Shown piece by piece: positions 1-4,652 of a DNA stretch of 7,957 nucleotides. The notes beneath the pieces are model-generated. The model worked only from the letters and a program-made list of their open reading frames with translations, did not search any database and was not told the DNA's origin. The translations under genes were made by a program, and so were the position numbers. Location: assembly GCA_017458545.1 (NCBI GenBank), contig JAFTBA010000203.1, positions 1 through 7,957 of the forward strand, read 5' to 3'. This DNA comes from Synergistaceae bacterium (lineage in GTDB: Bacteria > Synergistota > Synergistia > Synergistales > Aminobacteriaceae). Numbering within the stretch: position 1 is the first letter of the stretch; each line of letters opens with the position of its first letter.

Positions 1-2
1 CA

Positions 3-1253
3 GCACAAAAGAATTTCGATGAGGCCGTAACAAACTGGCACAAAGCAGCAGCAGTTGAGAGCGCGGCAATCGAACGGTTTACACAGTCAGGCGAAAATCT
101 GTCGTTAATGAGGGAGAAACTCAGGGAATTACACACGGCAGTCAGCGAATCAATACGTCCTCTGAAAATCTCAGGGGTCAGCAGTACGCGCGAGATACTC
201 GGAATCGCAAGGGCTTGGGCTGAACGTGTAAGCACTCTCGAAAAAAATATCAATGACCTTGAAGCAGGCATGACCGAAATAAAAGCGAGGCTTTCGGAAC
301 TGAAAGCTAATTTTGAGGACAGGCGGTCGGAATTTGAGTCGCTCAAAACCGAACTTGAAGCTCTCGAATCATCATTCACTGACAGACTGAGGGAGATGAA
401 TTTTGCTGACGAAGAGTCGTTCAGGTCAGCAAGAAAGAATCCTGATGAAATTGAGTCGATAAGGCGCAGGAAAGATGAAATTGATTCGAGGGCTGCGGAA
501 CTTCAGGGGGTATTGTCAGACACTCAACGGCGGCTCGATGAGAAACAGGCCATGCACCTGACTGATGAGTCATATGACGATATTGATACTGTTTACCGCG
601 AGGAGGAAACTCAGCTGAGGAGACTCCTTCAGAACAGGGGAGTTTTGAGTCAGAAGCTGGCAAACCTCAGAGAAAATGCAGCGGAAGTTGAGAGGCTTCA
701 GGCCGAATATGATGCTCAGGAAAAAATAGCTGATGACTGGAAGACGCTTAACACTTTAATAGGGTCTGCAAGCGGAGATAAGTTCAGAGTATTTGCGCAG
801 CAGGTAACGCTTGAACTCGTAGTGGACAACGCTAATGAATATCTCAGGAAAATGAACGGGCGTTACACATTGATGTTGACTCCCGACAGCACTACCCTAG
901 AACTTAGCGTGAGGGACAGCGAACAGGCAGGTGAGATCCGTCCTACAACGAATCTTTCCGGAGGTGAACGTTTTATCATAAGCCTTGCGCTTGCGTTGGG
1001 ACTGTCGCAGATTTCGGGGAGCAAAGCTCAGGTTGACTCGCTGTTTATTGATGAGGGTTTCGGCTCACTTGATGATGAGGCGTTGAACGCTGCGCTTGAT
1101 GCTCTGGGCGAAATAAGGCGAGAGGGACGAATGATAGGGATAATTTCGCACGTTGCAGGAATAAGCGAGAGAATACCGGCTCAGATTCACGTGATACGTA
1201 AGAGCGAAGGGACAAGCATTATTGAGGGGCCTGGAGTTGAACGCAGAAGCTAA
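3..1253 (+). CDS. sbcC: Exonuclease SbcC, C-terminal half (5' end outside window)
   Basis: SbcC is the ATPase and coiled-coil subunit of the SbcCD (Rad50/Mre11-type) nuclease, which opens DNA hairpins and processes double-strand ends in the cytoplasm. The frame is open from the first base, so about 416 residues are visible and the true start lies upstream; the first internal ATG (108) is not a real start. The first two thirds are a charged, Glu/Arg/Lys-rich coiled coil, the arm returning to the ATPase head. The head follows: an ABC signature NLSGGE at 951-968, Walker B LFIDEG at 1041-1058, a D-loop SLDDEA right after it, and a switch histidine in IISH at 1140-1151. Walker A and the zinc-hook CxxC are in the missing N-terminal part, as expected for a family of roughly 1,000 residues. 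sbcD would be expected just upstream. A RecN or other SMC-like protein is less likely given the motif order and C-terminus. Confidence 0.93.
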   Translation, partial: AQKNFDEAVTNWHKAAAVESAAIERFTQSGENLSLMREKLRELHTAVSESIRPLKISGVSSTREILGIARAWAERVSTLEKNINDLEAGMTEIKARLSELKANFEDRRSEFESLKTELEALESSFTDRLREMNFADEESFRSARKNPDEIESIRRRKDEIDSRAAELQGVLSDTQRRLDEKQAMHLTDESYDDIDTVYREEETQLRRLLQNRGVLSQKLANLRENAAEVERLQAEYDAQEKIADDWKTLNTLIGSASGDKFRVFAQQVTLELVVDNANEYLRKMNGRYTLMLTPDSTTLELSVRDSEQAGEIRPTTNLSGGERFIISLALALGLSQISGSKAQVDSLFIDEGFGSLDDEALNAALDALGEIRREGRMIGIISHVAGISERIPAQIHVIRKSEGTSIIEGPGVERRS

Positions 1254-1256
1254 GGT

Positions 1257-1285
1257 TTGACGGTGAGATTTCAGCGTGGTAGAAT
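1257..1285 (+). promoter_or_regulatory. Promoter of tRNA-Pro (extended -10)
   Basis: TTGACG (1257-1262) and TAGAAT (1280-1285) are separated by exactly 17 bases. The -10 is preceded by TGG (1277-1279), giving an extended -10 element. Transcription would start near 1292, about nine bases before the mature tRNA. The -35 begins only four bases after the sbcC stop, so the tRNA has its own promoter and need not rely on read-through. Confidence 0.75.
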
Positions 1286-1300
1286 GCTCGGTGTGTTAAA

Positions 1301-1378
1301 CGGGGCGTAGCGCAGTCTGGCGAGCGCGCATGGTTCGGGTCCATGAGGCCGGAGGTTCGAATCCTCTCGCCCCGACCA
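1301..1378 (+). tRNA. tRNA-Pro, anticodon CGG
   Basis: A full cloverleaf can be folded by eye. The 7-bp acceptor stem (1301-1307 with 1368-1374) is perfectly paired. The D stem is GCGC/GCGC (1310-1313, 1324-1327). The anticodon stem CATGG/CCATG (1329-1333, 1341-1345) encloses loop TTCGGGT, with anticodon CGG at 1336-1338. The T arm is GGAGG-TTCGAAT-CCTCT (1351-1367). The discriminator A at 1375 is followed by an encoded CCA (1376-1378). It reads the proline codon CCG. The first base pair C1-G72 is typical of bacterial tRNA-Pro. Confidence 0.97.
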
Positions 1379-1393
1379 ATAACTGAAATTAAC

Positions 1394-1427
1394 AACGGGG
1401 AAAAAACTAAAAGCGTTCCCGTTTTTT
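1394..1427 (+). terminator. Rho-independent terminator after tRNA-Pro
   Basis: AACGGGGAA (1394-1402) can pair with TTCCCGTT (1415-1422) with one bulged G, and a run of T follows directly (1422-1427). It lies 15 bases after the tRNA CCA end, where the tRNA transcript would be expected to stop. The bulge makes it weaker than the hairpin that follows at 1446. Confidence 0.6.
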
Positions 1428-1445
1428 GTTGTCAGAAAATAAAAT

Positions 1446-1474
1446 CCCCCTCTCATAACGGAGGGGGTTTTTTT
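1446..1474. terminator. Bidirectional terminator between tRNA-Pro and the flavodoxin gene
   Basis: A perfect 7-bp GC-rich stem CCCCCTC (1446-1452) / GAGGGGG (1461-1467) with an 8-base loop is followed by seven T (1468-1474). On the opposite strand the same hairpin is followed by ATTTTATTTT. It lies six bases beyond the leftward flavodoxin stop (1480) and downstream of the rightward tRNA, so it can end both converging transcripts. Confidence 0.85.
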
Positions 1475-1479
1475 GTGTG

Positions 1480-2049
1480 CTACTTCAGCATTCCGTCAAC
1501 AGCTTTTTCAGCTGCAGCCCTGTTATTCTGAGCGGTGCTTCCTCTTACTGCAGTAACCCTTTTAACGTCAGCACCTTTCATTGCAGATTTGAGAGTTCTG
1601 TCAGTGCTTCCAGCGCCCGACCCCTCATGAGTGCAGAAAGGAATTACGGTTTTTCCGTTCCAGTCATGCGCCTCAATGAACGTGTACATGCACATGGGAA
1701 TATCTCCCCACCAGATAGGGTAGCCGAAATATATAGTGTCATACTCAGCTATATCCTTATCGCCGAGAATCGCAGGACGTGCTTTAGCGTTCTGTTCTTT
1801 TTTTGCAACGTCTATGCACTCATCGTAACTGAACGGGTATTCTTTCGCAGGTTTAACCTCGAAAATTTCAGAGCCTGTTTTCTCTGCGATAATCTTAGCG
1901 AGTTTCATGGTGTTGCCTTCAGTGATGTTGCCTACGTTGTAGTTTTCACCAGTGTGCGAGAACACAATAACAATGCTCTTGGCCTCAGCTGCAAACGAAA
2001 CGCTTACCGCTGCCATAACAATAAGTACTGCAAGAATAATTCTGTTCAT
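1480..2049 (-). CDS. Exported flavodoxin-like protein (Flavodoxin_4 type)
   Basis: The protein has 189 residues and resembles the Flavodoxin_4 group, which binds FMN and carries electrons. Seen: an N-terminal hydrophobic stretch (about 4-20) ending in a signal-peptidase-like Ala-rich site (SFA-AEA), so the protein is probably exported. Then comes a beta strand IVIVF (26-30) and a phosphate-binding loop stretched to SHTGENYNVG...TEGNT (31-47). Further motifs are YDTIYFGYPIWWG (103-115) and PFCTHEGSGAG (137-147), both family hallmarks around the flavin ring. The ATG start has AGGAGG at 2061-2066, with an 11-base gap. It is the last gene of the leftward run, 42 bases after the cyclophilin-like gene, and the bidirectional terminator follows it. 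A flavodoxin outside the cytoplasm is unusual, because most are cytosolic. The electron donor and acceptor are unknown. Confidence 0.88.
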   Translation of the reverse strand: MNRIILAVLIVMAAVSVSFAAEAKSIVIVFSHTGENYNVGNITEGNTMKLAKIIAEKTGSEIFEVKPAKEYPFSYDECIDVAKKEQNAKARPAILGDKDIAEYDTIYFGYPIWWGDIPMCMYTFIEAHDWNGKTVIPFCTHEGSGAGSTDRTLKSAMKGADVKRVTAVRGSTAQNNRAAAEKAVDGMLK

Positions 2050-2091
2050 GAAAAAAACAACCTCCTGAAATAAGTTTGAATGTTACTTTTG

Positions 2092-2520
2092 CTACTTAAC
2101 GCTGACTGTGATGTTTCTGCCTGAACTGCGGAGATATTCACAGATTCCTTCAGCGTCATCAAATGCCCCTATGTGCAATGAACTGTAAGGAGCAATATCG
2201 CAGTCCTCATAGTTAAGGACAAACGAGTTCCCTCCGCCCCAGTAATAGATATGACCTGCCTTGAGTTTTGAAGTTGCTTCACCCCTAATATCAGGTCTGA
2301 ACGGAAGCTCAACGAAATATTCATGGCCTGCGTATTCCTTAACGGTAAGACTCTCCGGAAGTTTAGCGAAAATTTCACGTGCTGCCGATTCGTTGTCAGC
2401 TGTAAACGTATATTCGCGCCCTCCTGCCGTTAATGTGAAACTTTCTTTTACTGCAGCTGATGATACTGTTACCGAAAGAACGGTTAAGATTAAAGCGATA
2501 AGAATTTTTATGATGTTCAC
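2092..2520 (-). CDS. Exported cyclophilin-like fold protein
   Basis: The protein has at most 142 residues. After a signal peptide (hydrophobic about 6-20, cleavage near SSA-AVK) comes a domain that looks like the bacterial cyclophilin-like family (Cyclophil_like2 type). Seen: a first strand with GREYTFTADN (34-43), helix and LP pair AREIFAKLPESL (47-58), YAGHEYFVELPF (63-74), KAGHIYYWGGGNSFVLNY (87-104) and SSLHIGAF (113-120). No enzyme activity is assigned; members are often annotated only as fold proteins. The neighbour is an exported flavodoxin, so the two may work together in the envelope. The start is uncertain: the given GTG (2518-2520) lies inside the Shine-Dalgarno sequence and cannot be spaced for initiation. 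ATC at 2514-2512 or ATA at 2511-2509 is better placed, which would remove two or three residues. Confidence 0.82.
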   Translation of the reverse strand: MNIIKILIALILTVLSVTVSSAAVKESFTLTAGGREYTFTADNESAAREIFAKLPESLTVKEYAGHEYFVELPFRPDIRGEATSKLKAGHIYYWGGGNSFVLNYEDCDIAPYSSLHIGAFDDAEGICEYLRSSGRNITVSVK

Positions 2521-2524
2521 CTCC
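2517..2524 (-). promoter_or_regulatory. Shine-Dalgarno that places the cyclophilin-like start at ATA or ATC
   Basis: Read leftward, GGAGGTGA (2524-2517) is a perfect 8-base match to the 16S anti-Shine-Dalgarno end. The GTG usually taken as start is part of it. Counting from the last G of GGAGG, ATC (2514) lies 5 bases and ATA (2511) 8 bases downstream, which is the spacing seen for thiT and for the lipoprotein gene. From ATA the protein would begin with Lys-Ile-Leu, a normal signal-peptide beginning. Confidence 0.6.
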
Positions 2525-2536
2525 CTGAACGTGCAA

Positions 2537-2568
2537 AGTATAATTCATTGAACCCTGCTCGAAGTCAA
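2537..2568 (-). promoter_or_regulatory. Possible internal promoter for the cyclophilin-flavodoxin pair
   Basis: Leftward, TTGACT (2568-2563) and TATACT (2542-2537) each differ by one base from consensus, but the spacer is 20 bases, longer than usual. It overlaps the last codons of cobB. If used, the message would begin about 2530 with a very short leader into the GGAGGTGA site. It would uncouple the last two genes from the riboswitch. Confidence 0.3.
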
Positions 2569-3888
2569 GACGTTCAAAAAATTTCGTGTGATTTTTTCGT
2601 TGCCGAAGAAGTTTACGTGCAGCCATGACGCAAGTAAATTACCCTGAACGTAACCGCTTAATCTCGTTTCGTTTCTGTTGCGCCGTATCATTCTGAACGC
2701 TGTATTTTCGGTTGGGACTTCAGGCTCAATCCCTGCGTAATGAAACTCATGGCCTCTTATGCGTTCGCCTTTCCTGCATAAAAGATTATCTCTGAGTGCT
2801 GTTGCCTCCATGTAACCTAGAACGCTTCTTTTTCCCATGAAAGCGTCAAACGGTATAACACCTGTCATTTTGAACTTAACGCCGTCAATATTGCGCAAAC
2901 TCCTGCAAAGGTACATCATGCCCCCGCATTCAGCGAGCATAGGTTTGCGGCAATCCTTAACGCTCCTTAACATCGTTGAGTTAGCAGCGAGTCTGTCTGC
3001 AAAAATTTCAGGATAACCTCCTCCGAATATATACCCGTCAGCAGTCGGCAATTCAACATCGTTCAACGGGCTGAACGGTATAATCTCAGCACCCCATGCC
3101 TTTAACATCATCATGCTTTCTTCGTAACTGAACACGAATGCTTCATCACCGGCGACAGCGATTTTGACGTTAAATTTTTTTGTTGACGGGAAAATTTTCT
3201 GTTGACTGTCACCGGCAACGGCGTTAGTGTCCTCAGCGATTCTCAACAGTTCATCGACATCAACTGATGACTCGAACTTGACTCTGAGTTTTTCAGCGTC
3301 AAAGTTATCATTCTCGAACGCAGAGACCAAACCCAAATGTCTCTCAGGAATGAAAGCCTCATCATCACGTCTTAAAGCCCCCAGAAATTTTATGCCTTTT
3401 GCCCTGAGAGCGTCGGCAATAATTTCAGCGTGATAATCCGAACCTGTCATGTTGAGGATAACGCCGGCGATTTTGACGTTAGTGTCATATTCCCTGAACC
3501 CTAAAACAGTTGCTGCAATGCTTTCACCTGATGACTTAGCATTGACGACGAGGACAACAGGAGCGTCAATGAGCTTAGCAGTTTCGGCAGTGCTTTGAGT
3601 ACCTCCGTCATAGAGTCCCATTGCGCCCTCAATGACGGAGATGTCATTGCCTGATGATGTGAGAGCGAAAAGTTTTTGAACGCTCTCTTTGCTCATGAGC
3701 CAGGTGTCTAAGTTGAAGGCCCTGCATTTTCCCGAACGCCTGAGATATTCTGTGTCGATGTAATCAGGCCCGGTCTTATACGCGCTTAAAGAGAAGCCCC
3801 TGTGTCTTAAAGCAGCGAGCAGGGCACAGGTTACCGTTGTTTTACCCGAACGGCTTGAAGTACCTGCTATGAGTAATTTTCTGTTCAA
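2545..3888 (-). CDS. cobB: Cobyrinate a,c-diamide synthase
   Basis: The enzyme (CobB/CbiA family; cbiA in the anaerobic route) uses ATP and glutamine to amidate the a and c side chains of the corrin ring during cobalamin synthesis in the cytoplasm. The 447-residue length is normal. N-terminal synthetase domain: P-loop GTSSRSGKTT (9-18), YKTGPDYID (37-45), NLDTWLM (59-65) and VIEGAMGLYDG (85-95). C-terminal class I-like glutamine amidotransferase domain from about 240: FGGGYPEIFA (288-297), nucleophile Cys321 in AECGG, and His424 in ASWLHVNF. All key residues are present. The start is TTG, giving the usual opening NRKLLIAGTSS, but no Shine-Dalgarno precedes it. It lies 20 bases after thiT, so translation may be coupled. 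It appears to share the thiT promoter and TPP riboswitch. No other cobalamin gene is visible in the window. CobQ and hydrogenobyrinate variants are the close alternatives. Confidence 0.93.
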   Translation of the reverse strand: MNRKLLIAGTSSRSGKTTVTCALLAALRHRGFSLSAYKTGPDYIDTEYLRRSGKCRAFNLDTWLMSKESVQKLFALTSSGNDISVIEGAMGLYDGGTQSTAETAKLIDAPVVLVVNAKSSGESIAATVLGFREYDTNVKIAGVILNMTGSDYHAEIIADALRAKGIKFLGALRRDDEAFIPERHLGLVSAFENDNFDAEKLRVKFESSVDVDELLRIAEDTNAVAGDSQQKIFPSTKKFNVKIAVAGDEAFVFSYEESMMMLKAWGAEIIPFSPLNDVELPTADGYIFGGGYPEIFADRLAANSTMLRSVKDCRKPMLAECGGMMYLCRSLRNIDGVKFKMTGVIPFDAFMGKRSVLGYMEATALRDNLLCRKGERIRGHEFHYAGIEPEVPTENTAFRMIRRNRNETRLSGYVQGNLLASWLHVNFFGNEKITRNFLNVLTSSRVQ

Positions 3889-3908
3889 ATTTTTTTACGG
3901 TTTTTACG

Positions 3909-4418
3909 TTAAATGCTTAAATCGCGTTCAAGTATTTTCCAGAGTGCAAAGGCAGCTATTCCCGAAACGATATATTTTACGCCGAGAACAGGAGCGTTAT
4001 ACAGGAACGAATACACCCAAGGGTTTTGACCTTCCGGGGCGTACTGAGCGAAGAATATTGCTCCTGAAATAACGCTTGAAGCTGTCATACCTGCCCATGC
4101 TGCAATCAGTCCGAGCCAGAAAGGATGAAGGTCAGCGAGACCGATGAATGAATAGGCAATGGGGTAATCGAGAATTACCTGAACGACAGTGTAGAAATAT
4201 GCTCCGAGAATGATGTGCATTATTCCCGAAAGAATGCCTATACGAATGCCCCATTTCCAGCCGCGCCTATAAGTGAAAAGAATCAGCGGCACTAACTCGA
4301 AATCGACTGAACCGCCCTGAGGCATAGTGAAGAGATTAATTTTAGTGAGAACGAATGACAGAGCTAAACATAAAGCTCCTTCAGTCATGATGACGGTGGT
4401 ACTGTGTTTGTTAGACAA
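3909..4418 (-). CDS. thiT: Thiamine transporter ThiT, ECF substrate-binding subunit
   Basis: ThiT is the membrane S-component that binds thiamine and hands it to the shared ECF module (EcfT, EcfA and EcfA'), none of which is in this window. The 169-residue protein is mostly hydrophobic with about six membrane segments. It carries the family's MPQGGSVDFELVPL block (32-45), the RRGWKWGIRIGILSGI block (51-66) and VILDYPIAYSF (81-91), followed by late YNAP (140-143) and KYIVSG. The frame is open up to 4583, but that stretch is the riboswitch. The start chosen is TTG at 4418-4416, exactly 8 bases after AGGAGG (4432-4427), which gives the usual SNK beginning. The preceding TPP aptamer independently supports a thiamine role. 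cobB follows 20 bases later. Confidence 0.92.
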   Translation of the reverse strand: MSNKHSTTVIMTEGALCLALSFVLTKINLFTMPQGGSVDFELVPLILFTYRRGWKWGIRIGILSGIMHIILGAYFYTVVQVILDYPIAYSFIGLADLHPFWLGLIAAWAGMTASSVISGAIFFAQYAPEGQNPWVYSFLYNAPVLGVKYIVSGIAAFALWKILERDLSI

Positions 4419-4424
4419 AAAAAA

Positions 4425-4464
4425 TTCCTCCTGACATTGAAGATACACAGGTGAAATTTTCCTG
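4425..4464 (-). promoter_or_regulatory. Possible Shine-Dalgarno sequestering switch of the thiT leader
   Basis: Leftward, UUUCACCUG (4456-4448) can pair with CAGGAGGAA (4433-4425), which contains the thiT Shine-Dalgarno: 8 of 9 positions pair (one G-U) around a single A-A mismatch, with a 14-base loop. An upstream CAGG (4464-4461) can instead pair with the CCUG (4451-4448) of the same arm, which would free the ribosome site. Two exclusive hairpins between aptamer and start codon are what a translational riboswitch platform looks like. This is inferred from pairing by eye. Confidence 0.45.
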
Positions 4465-4485
4465 AAGAAATATCTTTGAAAAAAA

Positions 4486-4574
4486 TCTCCCTGTCCGGCA
4501 TTACCCGTATCAGGTTCAAAGGGTCGGCGAATAAACGCCCTCTCAGCTGTGAATAAAATAAGCTCCCCTGAAAA
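4486..4574 (-). ncRNA. TPP riboswitch (THI element) of thiT
   Basis: Read leftward from 4574, the sequence shows the conserved THI-box pieces in order: CAGGGGAGC, then GCTGAGAGGG, a small extra hairpin GGCG/CGCC, then ACCCTTTGAACCTGAT, GGGTAATGCC and finally CAGGGA. These match the thiamine pyrophosphate aptamer, which normally lowers expression of thiamine genes when TPP is plentiful. The closing stem P1 looks weak, mostly A-U and G-U pairs. Seven U follow the aptamer directly (4485-4479), but I see no GC-rich terminator stem in front of them, so control is more likely at translation of thiT. Confidence 0.95.
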
Positions 4575-4583
4575 CCGATACAT

Positions 4584-4613
4584 ATTATACGCTGATTGTT
4601 GATTGCATGTTAA
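4584..4613 (-). promoter_or_regulatory. Promoter of the thiT-cobB operon
   Basis: Leftward, TTAACA (4613-4608) and a perfect TATAAT (4589-4584) are 18 bases apart. The start point would be near 4577, only a few bases before the aptamer, so almost the entire leader is riboswitch. It overlaps a possible rightward -10 (TGTTAAAAT, 4608-4616) for the lipoprotein gene. Confidence 0.75.
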
Positions 4614-4616
4614 AAT
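4608..4616 (+). promoter_or_regulatory. Possible extended -10 for the lipoprotein gene
   Basis: TGT followed by TAAAAT forms an extended -10 motif 37 bases before the TTG start of the lipoprotein gene. No good -35 lies 16 to 18 bases upstream, so the assignment is tentative. The element sits on top of the -35 of the leftward thiT promoter. Confidence 0.35.
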
Positions 4617-4652
4617 AAATGCGCTAAATTTTTTTTCAGGGAGGTATATTTT

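Noticed and set aside
1301..1378. tRNA 3' end as an integration (att) site
   Set aside because: I saw no second copy of the tRNA 3' sequence in the window and no integrase, so nothing supports a mobile element.
1271..1456. Leftward open frame of 61 codons across the tRNA, containing REDSNLRPHGPEP
   Set aside because: This is the antisense translation of the tRNA-Pro gene, a well-known false protein in databases. It also runs through the tRNA terminator.
1477..2073. Rightward open frame of 198 codons opposite the flavodoxin gene
   Set aside because: It is a shadow frame: low-complexity, Cys/Phe/Ser-rich, no ribosome site, and it overlaps a gene with clear family motifs.
4419..4583. N-terminal extension of ThiT by 55 residues
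   Set aside because: The frame stays open by chance through the TPP riboswitch. The TTG at 4418 has ideal Shine-Dalgarno spacing and gives the normal family N-terminus.
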